Program-made: the position numbers and the translations under genes
Part shown: in pieces, positions 19,038 through 28,320 of the stretch
How the letters are laid out: each line of letters opens with the position of its first letter
Numbering within the stretch: position 1 is the stretch's first letter
Assembly (NCBI GenBank): GCA_963804885.1
Contig: CAWDSF010000012.1
Coordinates: forward strand, 124,001 to 188,000
Length of the DNA stretch: 64,000 bases
Source: PALSA-1004 sp963804885
Lineage (GTDB): Bacteria > Pseudomonadota > Gammaproteobacteria > Burkholderiales > SG8-41
Direction of reading: 5' to 3'
The notes under the pieces: generated by a model
What the model saw: the letters and a program-made list of their open reading frames with translations, nothing else
Told to the model about the DNA's origin: nothing
The model's database searches: none

Positions 19038-20406
19038 ATGATGAGCCTTCTGAACACGATAATCGCCTTTGTCGTCGCATTAGGCTCGCTGGTGGTCGTT
19101 CACGAATTCGGCCACTACCTGGCGGCGCGGATGTGCAACGTGAAGGTTCTGCGCTTTTCAGTCGGTTTTGGCCGCATCCTCGCCAGCCGCCGCCTGGGGC
19201 GAGACCAGACCGAATGGGCGCTCGCAGTGTTTCCGCTCGGCGGCTACGTGAAGATGCTCGACGAGCGGGAAGGCGAGGTTGCGCCGGAGGATTTGCCGCG
19301 CGCGTTCAACCGCCAGTCGGTGTGGCGACGCTTTCTGATCGTCGTGGCCGGGCCGCTCGCCAATTTTCTGCTGGCGATCTTCGTCTATTGGCTGATTTTC
19401 ATGCACGGCGTGCCGGGCTTGAAGCCGGTCATCGGCGGAGTAGCGCCGGCTTCAGCGGCGGCGCAGGCGCAATTCGAGCCCGGCGAAGTCATCGTTAAAG
19501 TCGGCGGCGATGCAGTCGCCACGTGGCAGGACGCGCGCTGGGTATTGCTCAAGCACGCGGTCGATCGCGCAACGGTGGCGATCGAAGTCCAGAACGAGCG
19601 CGCCGAGATTCACTTTCGGCGGCTCGATATGTCCGGGATTGAAGCCCGCCGATCTCGACGGCGACTTTCTGCGCACGCTCGGATTTGCGCGGCCGCAACC
19701 GCCGCTGGCGCCGGTGATCGGACGAGTGGTCGCGGGCGGAGCGGCCGAACGCGCAGGCTTCATGGTGGGCGATGAGGTGCTCGCCATCGACGGCATGCCG
19801 GTAAAGCGCTGGGATCAGGTCGTCGCTGCCATCGCCGCGAGCCCGGAGCGTGAGCTCGAACTTGAAATAAAACGCGGCGACACGCGCAAGACTTTCCGCA
19901 TCAAGCCGGACGCGGTCGTCGAAAACTCCACTCGCATCGGCCGCATCGGCGTCGCGGTGAAGGTCGATCCCGCGGCCATGCAGCGTTATATGGTGGAAGT
20001 GCGCTACTCGCCGTGGACGAGCATCGGCAAAGCGCTCGAGCGCACGTGGGACACGTCGCTCTTCAGCCTGCGCATGCTCGGCAAAATGATCGTCGGCGAA
20101 GTATCGCTGAAGAACCTGAGCGGTCCGATTACGATCGCCGACTATGCAGGCCAGTCGGCACAAACCGGCTGGATTTCCTATCTCGCCTTCATCGCCCTGA
20201 TCAGCATCAGTCTGGGCGTGCTCAATTTATTGCCCATCCCCTTATTGGATGGCGGTCATTTAATGTATTATATGCTTGAAATTGTTAAGGGAAGTCCCGT
20301 TTCTACCAAGGTGATGGAGATTGGCCAGAACATCGGGATGGGATTGCTGTTTTTGCTCATGGCATTTGCGCTTTATAACGATATCAGCCGGCTCGTAAAC
20401 GGTTAA
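19038..20406 (+). CDS. rseP: Site-2 zinc metalloprotease RseP (one +1 frameshift)
   Basis: Inner-membrane S2P protease that cleaves the anti-sigma factor RseA and signal peptides. Zinc motif HEFGH lies in the first transmembrane segment (about residue 22), two PDZ domains follow (about 110-300), and the C-terminal motif NLLPIPLLDGGHL sits in a later membrane segment. One extra base near 19638, inside the first PDZ domain, shifts the frame; correction gives about 455 residues, the normal length. ATG 19038 starts the protein 16 residues before the VVHEFGH segment. It lies immediately upstream of bamA, as usual. Confidence 0.93.
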
Positions 20407-20412
20407 AACAAG

Positions 20413-22680
20413 ATGCGCTTTTACCCACAGATTTTGCTTCTCGTCGCAGCCGCGGTGACGTTCAGCGCCCATGCGTTCGAGCCGTTTGTGGTCAAGGACA
20501 TCCGCATTGAGGGCATCCAGCGCACGGAAGCGGGCACCATATTTTCGTACATGCCGGTCAAAGTCGGCGAGACGATGACCGACGATAAGGCGGCCCAGGC
20601 GATTCGTTCGCTTTACGCGACGGGTTTTTTCAGGGACGTCAGCCTGGAAGTCGACAACGGCGTTCTGATCGTCAACGTGCAGGAGCGCCCGTCCGTCGCG
20701 CAAATCGACATTGTCGGCGCGAAGGAATTCAGCAAGGAAGACCTCCTGAAGGGTTTGCGTTCGATTGGCCTTGCCGATGGGCGCATCTTCGACCGCAGCC
20801 TGCTCGACAAGTCGGAGCAGGAATTAAAGCGCCAGTACATCAGCCGCGGCAAGTATTCCGCGCAGATCACGACGACCGCGACGCCGCTCGAGCGCAACCG
20901 GGTGGCGGTGCGCTTTGACATAGTCGAAGGCGAGGTCGCCAAAATCCGCCAGATCAGCATCATCGGCAACAAGGTGTTCCCGGAAAAGGAGCTGCTCGGG
21001 CAGTTCAAGCTGCGCACCCCCGGCCTGCTGACCTGGTTCAGCAAGGACGACCAATATTCGAAGCAGAAGCTCGCCGCCGACCTGGAAACCCTGCGCTCGT
21101 ATTATCTCGACCGCGGTTATCTCGAGTTTAACGTCGATTCGACGCAGATCTCGATCACGCCCGACAAGAAAGACGTCTACATCACGGTCGGCGTCTCGGA
21201 AGGCGTGCAGTACACCGTGGCCGACGTCAAGCTCGCGGGCGAAACGCTGATTCCCGAGTCCGAGGCGCGCGAACTCATCAAGATCAAATCCGGCGACATA
21301 TTTTCCCGCAGCAAGCTCACCGAATCGACCAAGCTGCTGAGCGACCGCATCGGCAACGACGGTTATGCGTTCGCCAACGTGAACGCGGTGCCCGAACTCG
21401 ACAAAGACAAGCGCAGGGTCAATTTCACGTTCTTCGTCGACCCCGGACGCCGCGTGTACGTGCGTCGCATCAACGTCACCGGCAACACGCGCACGCGCGA
21501 CGAAGTCATCCGGCGCGAGATGCGCCAGCTCGAAGGCGGCTGGTACTCGGCGAGCAAGATCCAGAATTCGAAGCAGCGCGTCGACCGTCTCGGCTACTTC
21601 GCCGACGTGAGCGTGGAGACGCCGAGCGTGCCGGGCACGACCGACCAGGTCGATCTCAATGTCAACGTGGTCGAAAAGCCGACGGGCAGCGTGCTGTTCG
21701 GCGCCGGGTTCGGCAGCGAGGGCGTCGTGTTAAGCGGCGGCGTCACCCAGCAGAACGTATTCGGCTCGGGCAACCACATCGGCGTGCAGATCAATTCGAG
21801 CAAGATCAACACGGTTTATTCTCTGTCGTTTACCCAGCCGTACTGGACGGTCGACGGCGTGAGCCGCGGATTCGACATCTATCACCGGAAGACCAATCCG
21901 GCGGCACTGGGTCTGGGCTTGTATGAAACGTCCACTACCGGCGCCCAGGCCCGGATCGGCATTCCGTTCACGGACATCGACTCCATAACGATCGGCGGTG
22001 GCTACGAAGATACGACCATCACCGCCTTCGAGGGCGCGCCGCTGCAGATCACGAGTTACGTAAATACGTTTGGCACCAACAACACGGCAGTGCTCGGCAC
22101 CCTCGGCTGGAACCGCGATACGCGCGACAGCGCGATCTATCCGACCAAGGGCGCCAGCTCGCGGGCCTACCTCGAAACCGGCCTGCCCGGCGGCACGCTG
22201 CGCTTCTACAAGCTCAGTGCCGAGCACAAGCGATATATTCCGCTGACGCAGACATTCGTCGCGTACATCAACGCCGAAATCGGCTATGGCGGTGGATTGG
22301 ACGACAAGCCGCTGCCGTTTTTCCGCAATTACTACACGGGCGGCCCCACTTCCGTGCGCGGTTTCTACCCCGCCAACATCGGCCCCAAGGACATCAACGG
22401 CGATCCCACCGGGGGCCAGCGCAAGCTGGTCGGCAACCTGGAATTGCTGTTTCCCGTGCCCGGTATGCCGAATGACAAGTCGATTCGCATGTCCACTTTC
22501 GTGGACGCCGGCCTGATCGGCGACACCTACTCTTTCGACCAGACACGCGCTTCGGTCGGATTCGCGGTATCGTACGTGTCGCCGTTTGGCCCGCTGAAGA
22601 TGAGCTTCGCCCAGCCGGTAAAGACCGGGCCCGGCGACAAGTTGCAGAAGATCCAGTTTCAGTTCGGGCAGCAGTTCTAG
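20413..22680 (+). CDS. bamA: Outer membrane protein assembly factor BamA
   Basis: Central component of the BAM complex that folds beta-barrel proteins into the outer membrane. A signal peptide ends at about residue 21 (TFSAHA). Five POTRA domains follow to about residue 420, and then the 16-stranded Omp85 barrel. The barrel carries the conserved loop motif VRGF (in TSVRGFYP), and the chain ends in a terminal Phe (FGQQF), typical of an outer-membrane barrel. The 755-residue length and intact frame agree with the family. Confidence 0.97.
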   Translation: MRFYPQILLLVAAAVTFSAHAFEPFVVKDIRIEGIQRTEAGTIFSYMPVKVGETMTDDKAAQAIRSLYATGFFRDVSLEVDNGVLIVNVQERPSVAQIDIVGAKEFSKEDLLKGLRSIGLADGRIFDRSLLDKSEQELKRQYISRGKYSAQITTTATPLERNRVAVRFDIVEGEVAKIRQISIIGNKVFPEKELLGQFKLRTPGLLTWFSKDDQYSKQKLAADLETLRSYYLDRGYLEFNVDSTQISITPDKKDVYITVGVSEGVQYTVADVKLAGETLIPESEARELIKIKSGDIFSRSKLTESTKLLSDRIGNDGYAFANVNAVPELDKDKRRVNFTFFVDPGRRVYVRRINVTGNTRTRDEVIRREMRQLEGGWYSASKIQNSKQRVDRLGYFADVSVETPSVPGTTDQVDLNVNVVEKPTGSVLFGAGFGSEGVVLSGGVTQQNVFGSGNHIGVQINSSKINTVYSLSFTQPYWTVDGVSRGFDIYHRKTNPAALGLGLYETSTTGAQARIGIPFTDIDSITIGGGYEDTTITAFEGAPLQITSYVNTFGTNNTAVLGTLGWNRDTRDSAIYPTKGASSRAYLETGLPGGTLRFYKLSAEHKRYIPLTQTFVAYINAEIGYGGGLDDKPLPFFRNYYTGGPTSVRGFYPANIGPKDINGDPTGGQRKLVGNLELLFPVPGMPNDKSIRMSTFVDAGLIGDTYSFDQTRASVGFAVSYVSPFGPLKMSFAQPVKTGPGDKLQKIQFQFGQQF

Positions 22681-22733
22681 GGCGGCGCCTGGCGCCCGCG
22701 CGAACCGGTTAATGTACGTGTAAGGAGACGACG

Positions 22734-23261
22734 TTGAAACGAATCTACCTGATCCTGCTGACGGCTGCGACGCTGGCAGCCGGTGTATTCTCCGAAGCCC
22801 AGGCAGCACAGGCGGCCCCAGGGGCCGAACTCAAGATCGGTTTCATCGACGCCGACCGCATCAACCGCGAATCGGTGCCCGCCGAGCGCGCGACCAAGAA
22901 GCTCGAAAAGGAATTCGCGCCGCGCGAGCAGGAACTGCGCCGAATCGAAGGGCAGATCAAGAGCCTGCAGGGCCAGCTCGAAAAAGACGGCCTGACGATG
23001 AGCGACAGCGACCGCCGCACCAAGGAAACCGAACTCGGACGCCAGACGCGCGAATACCAGCGCCTGCAGCGTGAATTTCGCGAAGACCTGAACCTGCGCC
23101 GCAACGAAGAGCTCGCCGCTCTGTTCGAGCGCGCGAACCGCGTCATCAAGCAGGTCGCCGAAAGCGAGAAGTACGATTTGATCGTGCAGGAAGCGGTATA
23201 CCGCAGCCCGCGCATCGACATCACCGAGAAAGTACTGAAGGCCCTCGCGTCCGAGAAATAG
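22734..23261 (+). CDS. skp: Periplasmic chaperone Skp/OmpH
   Basis: Holds unfolded outer-membrane proteins in the periplasm on their way to BamA. The 175-residue protein has a signal peptide (to about AQAAQA, residues 1-25), then the beta-strand KIGFIDADRINRES and a long charged helical region forming the tentacles. A TTG start at 22734 is chosen because AAGGAGACGACG lies directly before it and it gives a complete signal peptide. The bamA-skp-lpxD order is standard. Confidence 0.93.
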   Translation: MKRIYLILLTAATLAAGVFSEAQAAQAAPGAELKIGFIDADRINRESVPAERATKKLEKEFAPREQELRRIEGQIKSLQGQLEKDGLTMSDSDRRTKETELGRQTREYQRLQREFREDLNLRRNEELAALFERANRVIKQVAESEKYDLIVQEAVYRSPRIDITEKVLKALASEK

Positions 23262-23318
23262 CCGGGCGGTGAATACGCAGGACCGCATCTTCGGCACCCC
23301 GCGCACTGTGGCAGGACT

Positions 23319-24365
23319 ATGAGCAGGCGCAAATCCTACCGGCTGGCAGACATCACCGCGAAATTCGGCGGCGAGCTCATTGGCGATCCTGGCGTGCGCG
23401 TGAGCCAGGTGGCGACGCTGGAAGCCGCCGGGCCGACCGACCTCGTATTCATCTCCCAGCCACGCTACCTCGGCCAGTTGAGCAAAACCAAGGCGGGCGC
23501 GGCCATACTCGGCGCGGATGCGCCCGAAGCGCAGTCGATTGCGCGCATCGTTTGCGCCAACCCGTACGCGTATTTCGCCAACGTGTCGGCGCTGTTCAAT
23601 CCGGCGGCGCCCGCCGTGCCCGGCGTGCACAAGACGGCGGTCGTCGACAAATCGGCGCGCGTCGATAAGACGTCGAGTGTCGCGGCAGCGGCGGTGATCG
23701 GCAAGCGCGTGCGCATCGGCAGGCGTGTTCAGGTCGGTGCGGGCTGTTTCGTCGGCGACGACACCGCGATCGGCGACGATACGGTGCTGCATTCCAACGT
23801 GTCGGTCTACCATGGGTGCCAGATCGGCATGCGCTGCATCGTGCATGCCGGCGTCGTCATCGGTGCGGACGGCTTCGGCATTGCGCGGGAAGCGGGGACC
23901 TGGAAGAAAATTCCGCAAATCGGCGGGGTGGAAATCGGCGACGACGTCGAGATCGGCGCCAATACGACGATCGACCGCGGGACGCTCGACAACACCTTGA
24001 TCGGCGAAGGGGTCAAGCTCGACAACCAGATCCAGATCGCGCACAACGTGAAAATCGGCGCCCATACGGCCATTGCGGCCTGCGTCGGCATCGCGGGCAG
24101 CGCCACGATCGGGCGCAATTGCGCGCTTGGCGGCGCCGCGATGATCTACGGACATATTACAATCGCGGACAACGTCAGCGTATCGGCCGGCACGCTGGTC
24201 ATGAAATCGCTTGCCCAGCCGGGCACCTATACCGGCGTGTATCCGTTTTCGACGCACCAGCGCTGGCTCAAGAACGCAGCCCAGTTGCGTAACTTGGACG
24301 AGCTGGCGGAACGCGTGCGCGATCTCGAAGCAAAGCTCGGCAAAGACAAAGGAAGCCAGCCGTGA
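23319..24365 (+). CDS. lpxD: UDP-3-O-acylglucosamine N-acyltransferase
   Basis: Third step of lipid A synthesis: N-acylates UDP-3-O-acylglucosamine. The 348-residue protein has a small N-terminal uridine-binding domain (RLADITAKFGGELIGD) and a left-handed beta-helix of hexapeptide repeats from about residue 105. The catalytic His is in the NVSVYHGCQIG region. Its TGA overlaps the GTG of fabZ by four bases. Confidence 0.96.
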   Translation: MSRRKSYRLADITAKFGGELIGDPGVRVSQVATLEAAGPTDLVFISQPRYLGQLSKTKAGAAILGADAPEAQSIARIVCANPYAYFANVSALFNPAAPAVPGVHKTAVVDKSARVDKTSSVAAAAVIGKRVRIGRRVQVGAGCFVGDDTAIGDDTVLHSNVSVYHGCQIGMRCIVHAGVVIGADGFGIAREAGTWKKIPQIGGVEIGDDVEIGANTTIDRGTLDNTLIGEGVKLDNQIQIAHNVKIGAHTAIAACVGIAGSATIGRNCALGGAAMIYGHITIADNVSVSAGTLVMKSLAQPGTYTGVYPFSTHQRWLKNAAQLRNLDELAERVRDLEAKLGKDKGSQP

Positions 24366-24820
24366 ACAGCATGGACATACATCAGATTCTCGACTATCTG
24401 CCGCACCGCTATCCTTTTCTGCTGGTGGACAAGGTGGTGTCGTGCGAGCCCGGCAAAGGCATCGTCGCGATCAAGAACGTGACGATCAACGAGCATTTTT
24501 TCGCCGGCCACTTCCCGCACCATCCGGTGATGCCGGGCGTGCTGATCATCGAAGCGCTGGCGCAGACCGCCGCGATCCTGACCTTCAAGACCCATGATCA
24601 CAAGGCGGACGACAAGTCGGTTTATTATTTCGTCGGCATCGACAAGGCGCGCTTCAAGAAGCCGGTGATGCCCGGCGATACGCTGGAGCTCAACGTCGAA
24701 ATCAAGCGGTTTGCGCGCGGCATCTGGTGGTTCGCGACGCGCGCGAAGGTCGACGGCCAGGTGGTCACCGAGGCCGACCTCATGTGCACGCTGCGCACTA
24801 TCGACAGTCCGACGGCATAG
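24362..24820 (+). CDS. fabZ: 3-hydroxyacyl-ACP dehydratase FabZ
   Basis: Dehydrates 3-hydroxyacyl-ACP in fatty acid elongation and competes with LpxA for the shared precursor. The 152-residue hot-dog-fold protein has LPHRYPFLLVDKV, the catalytic His in GHFPHHPVMPG and Glu in IIEALAQ. GTG 24362 forms a GTGA overlap with the lpxD stop. Confidence 0.96.
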   Translation: MNSMDIHQILDYLPHRYPFLLVDKVVSCEPGKGIVAIKNVTINEHFFAGHFPHHPVMPGVLIIEALAQTAAILTFKTHDHKADDKSVYYFVGIDKARFKKPVMPGDTLELNVEIKRFARGIWWFATRAKVDGQVVTEADLMCTLRTIDSPTA

Positions 24821-24834
24821 CCGGCGCGCGCAAC

Positions 24835-25611
24835 GTGGCGGCGATTCATCCCACAGCGATAGTGCACGACGGCGCGCGGCTGGCCGCCGGCGTCGAGGTC
24901 GGCGCGTACGCCGTGATCGGCGCGCACGTCGAAATCGATGCCGGTACCCGCGTGGGCCCGCATGCAGTCATCACCGGGCACACGCGCATCGGCCGCGACA
25001 ATCGCATTTTTCAGTTCGTCTCGCTCGGCGAAGCGCCGCAGGACAAGAAGTATGCCGGCGAGCCTACGCGTCTCGAAATCGGCAACGGCAATACGATCCG
25101 CGAATTCTGCACTTTCAATTGCGGCACCGTGCAGGATGCGGGCGTCACGCGGCTGGGTGACGATAACTGGGTGATGGCATACGTGCATCTCGCGCACGAC
25201 TGCCAGATCGGCAACCACACGATATTCGCCAATAATTCGCAGCTCGCCGGCCACGTGAAAGTCGGCGACTACGCGATACTCGGGGGATTCACCGCGGTTC
25301 ACCAGTTCTGCCATATCGGCGCCCACAGCATTACCGCGATCGGCACCGTCGTGCTGCAGGACATTCCGCCCTTCGTGACCGCGTCGGGCAACACCGCGCA
25401 GCCGTACGGCATCAACTCCGAAGGTCTCAAGCGGCGCGGTTTTTCGGCCGACGCGATCGCCTCGATCAAGCGCGCGTACAAGACGCTCTACAAAACGGGC
25501 CTGGGACTTGAAGACGCGAAGCAGGAGATTGCGACGCACGTAGGCCACTGCCCCGAATTGCAGGTATTGCTGGATTTTCTCGCCCAGTCGACGCGTGGCA
25601 TCATCCGCTGA
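24835..25611 (+). CDS. lpxA: UDP-N-acetylglucosamine O-acyltransferase
   Basis: First step of lipid A synthesis: 3-O-acylates UDP-GlcNAc with 3-hydroxyacyl-ACP. The protein is a left-handed beta-helix beginning IHPTAIVHDGARL, with the catalytic His region YVHLAHDCQIG and HQFCHIGAHS. GTG 24835 gives 258 residues, close to the 262 of E. coli. The upstream in-frame extension lies within fabZ and is not LpxA-like. It overlaps lpxB by 17 bases. Confidence 0.96.
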   Translation: MAAIHPTAIVHDGARLAAGVEVGAYAVIGAHVEIDAGTRVGPHAVITGHTRIGRDNRIFQFVSLGEAPQDKKYAGEPTRLEIGNGNTIREFCTFNCGTVQDAGVTRLGDDNWVMAYVHLAHDCQIGNHTIFANNSQLAGHVKVGDYAILGGFTAVHQFCHIGAHSITAIGTVVLQDIPPFVTASGNTAQPYGINSEGLKRRGFSADAIASIKRAYKTLYKTGLGLEDAKQEIATHVGHCPELQVLLDFLAQSTRGIIR

Positions 25612-26765
25612 GCCTGCGGGACGCCCGCGCACCATTGCAATCGTCGCGGGCGAAGCGTCGGGCGACCTGCTCGGCAGCCAGCTGATCCTCGCCTTGCGCG
25701 AGCACCTGCCCGCGCTCAACGTCGTCGGCATCGGCGGTCCGCGCATGGAAGCCGCCGGCATGGACGTGTGGTTCCCGCTCGAAAAACTCGCGGTGCGCGG
25801 CTATTTCGAGGTGCTCAGGCACTATTTCGAAATCGTCGGCATCCGCCGCAAGCTGCGCCGCCGCCTGCTTCAAGACCCGGCCGGATGTCTTCATAGGGAT
25901 CGACGCGCCGGATTTCAATCTCGACCTCGAGCGCGGGCTGAAGGCGCGCGGCATTCCGACGGTTCATTACGTGAGCCCGGCGATCTGGATGTGGCGCCGC
26001 GAGCGGCTCGGGAAAATCAAGCGCGCCGTCAGCCGCATGCTGACGCTGTTCCCGTTCGAGGCAGACATCTATCGCGACGCGGGCGTGGACGTCGCGTTTG
26101 TCGGGCACCCGCTCGCGGACATGCTCGACCAGATTCCGCGCGACGACGCCGCGCGCGATCAGCTGCGATTACCGCCGGCGTCGCCGGTGGTCGCGCTCCT
26201 GCCCGGCAGCCGCCAGAGCGAGCTGAAATACATGGCGGACTTGTTTATCCGGACCGCAAAGCTGATCCATGCGCGGCTGCCCCACGCGGTATTTCTGGTC
26301 CCGTTGACGACGCGCGAAACGCGCGTGATGTTCGAAACCGCGCTGTACCACAACGACGCCGAGGAACTGCCGCTGACCATCATGTTCGGCCATGCGCAGG
26401 AGGCGATGGCGGCGGCCGACGTCGTGCTGGTGGCGTCGGGGACGGCGACGCTCGAGGCGGCGCTGCTGTGCAAGCCCATGGTCATCACCTACAAGATGCC
26501 GCCGGCCACGTACTGGCTCCTGCAAGGCAAGGGCTATCTGCCGTACTACGGCCTGCCCAACATCCTGGCGCGCGAATTCGTGGTGCCGGAGTTCATTCAG
26601 GACGACGCGACGCCGCAAAACCTGAGCCAGGCGCTGCTCAACCTGCTCGCCGACGTGGCGACGCGCGACCGGATTGCCGCCCGCTTCGCGACCATGAGCG
26701 CCAGCCTCCATCGCGGCGCGGCCCGCCAGGCCGCGCTGGCCGTGCTGCCGATGCTGCCGGACTGA
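25595..26765 (+). CDS. lpxB: Lipid A disaccharide synthase (one +1 frameshift)
   Basis: Condenses UDP-2,3-diacylglucosamine with lipid X to the lipid A disaccharide (GT19). The start has AGEASGDLLGSQL, then VVGIGGPRMEAAGM. After one extra base near 25871 the sequence continues in the next frame with DVFIGIDAPDFN, YVSPAIWMWR, LPGSRQSE and ATLEAALLCKPMV. The corrected length is about 389 residues. It is followed by rnhB with one base between stop and start. Confidence 0.94.
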
Positions 26766-26766
26766 C

Positions 26767-27334
26767 ATGCGCTGCGGCGTCGACGAAGCGGGGCGTGGGC
26801 CGCTGGCGGGTCCGGTCTTCGCTGCCGCGGTGATCCTCGGCGATGCGCATCGCATCAAAGGGCTCGCCGATTCGAAAATGCTGAGCGCAGTGAAACGTGA
26901 GGCACTTGGCGGTGCAGATCAGGCGCTCGGCAGTCGCGTGGGCGGTAGCCAGCGCTTCCGTCGAGGAAATCGACACGTTGAACATCCTGCAGGCGACGCT
27001 GCTCGCAATGCGGCGAGCCGTCGAAGCGCTCGCGCTGGCGCCGACCGAAGTACTCGTTGACGGCCTCTATTGCCCGCGGATTACGCATCCGGCGCGCGCG
27101 GTCGTGCGTGGCGACGCGTTGATACCCGAAATATCCGCGGCGTCGATACTGGCCAAGACGTCACGCGACGCGCTGATGCTCGCCTTGCACGCGCAATATC
27201 CCGACTATGGGTTCGACCGGCACAAGGGTTACGGGACCGCCGACCACCTGGAGGCGTTGCGGGCACATGGCGTATCCGGCGTGCATAGACGCACGTTTGC
27301 GCCGGTTCGCTTGCTGCTCGCCGACGACTGCTAG
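26767..27334 (+). CDS. rnhB: Ribonuclease HII (one +1 frameshift)
   Basis: Cleaves RNA in RNA-DNA hybrids and at single ribonucleotides in DNA. The metal-site motif CGVDEAGRGPLAGPVFAAAV begins the protein. One extra base near 26908 separates SKMLSAVKREAL from AVQIRRSAVAW. Past it come SVEEIDTLNILQATLLAM and the acidic GDALIPEISAASILAK. The corrected length is about 188 residues. It converges with senB across a seven-base gap. Confidence 0.93.
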
Positions 27335-27341
27335 CCGGGGT

Positions 27342-28293
27342 CTACGCCGCAACCTCCCGCAGCAGCGCGCGCAGGGCGTTTTTCTCGCGCGCAGGACGGG
27401 TCAAAGCGCGCCGCGCCGCGCACTGGCGTTTGAGCCGCGCGTAAAACGCCGGGTCGGACTCGGCCCGCCACAGCAGGCGCGCGAGTGCGCGCTCGTTGCC
27501 GAAAGGAAAATAACCGGCGTAGTCGCGACCCAGCATGCCGACGTTGCCCGATACTCGCGAAGCGATTATGGGCACGCCGGCGGCCAGTGCTTCGGTAACG
27601 ACGTTGGCGCCGCCTTCCATGCGCGAACTGATCACCATCAGCCGCGCCCGCGCTAGACGTCTCAACGCTGCGCCGTGCGGCAATTCACCTATCCACCGGT
27701 AGCGCGGCTCACGCCGCATCCAGCGCTGCGCCGCCTGCTTCATCGGCACGTTCATCGCGCCGCCGATTTGCACCGCGCATATCTGGCTTTGCGCCGGCAG
27801 ATGACCGAGCGCGGCCGCGAGCCTGAACGGATCCTTGACGTCGCGCAGATGGCCGCTCACGCAGACTTCGAAACGCGACTGCAACGGCGGCCGTCTTGCG
27901 CACGGTTCGCGTCGATTGGTAAATCACGCGCGCCCGGGCGCGCAGGCGCGGCGCCAATTCGGCAAGGCCCTCCTGCTGCAGCACGACGAGGCGAGTGGCG
28001 AGCTTGAGCGAAAACCTGGCTGAGGCATCAACGCGTATGTCGGCATAGAGATCCGTGCCGGTCAGCATCAGGATCAGCGGGCGGCGCGGAAACGCCGCGG
28101 CGAATCGCGCGATCGATGCATGACTGCGCCGCGCATGCAGCGCGATCATCACGTCGGCGGGCTTCCCGTCCCATTCGGTTGCTACGAGCACGCGGTGCCC
28201 GAGACCGCGCAACAGCGCCGCCCAACGTACGGCCGTGTTGCGGTTTCCCGAGTGGGCGACGGGCCGTGCCGGCGTGATGAGCGCGATTTTCAT
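27342..28293 (-). CDS. senB: GT4-type glycosyltransferase, candidate selenosugar synthase SenB (one +1 frameshift)
   Basis: The protein begins MKIALITPARPVAHSGNR and ends with the GT-B donor-site pattern SRMEGGANVVTEALAAGVP. This matches the TIGR04348-type glycosyltransferases. Members of that group encoded beside an EgtB-like protein were shown in Variovorax to be SenB, which joins selenophosphate to a UDP-sugar to make a selenosugar. One extra base near 27885 splits the two Rossmann halves; correction gives about 316 residues. ATG 28293 is chosen by the conserved MKI start. It is divergent from senA with only 27 bases between start codons. No senC/selD-like gene lies nearby, so selenophosphate would have to come from SelD elsewhere. 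Function is by family and context. Confidence 0.72.
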
Positions 28294-28320
28294 GCGTTGC
28301 CGATAAGCTAGAATGCCGAC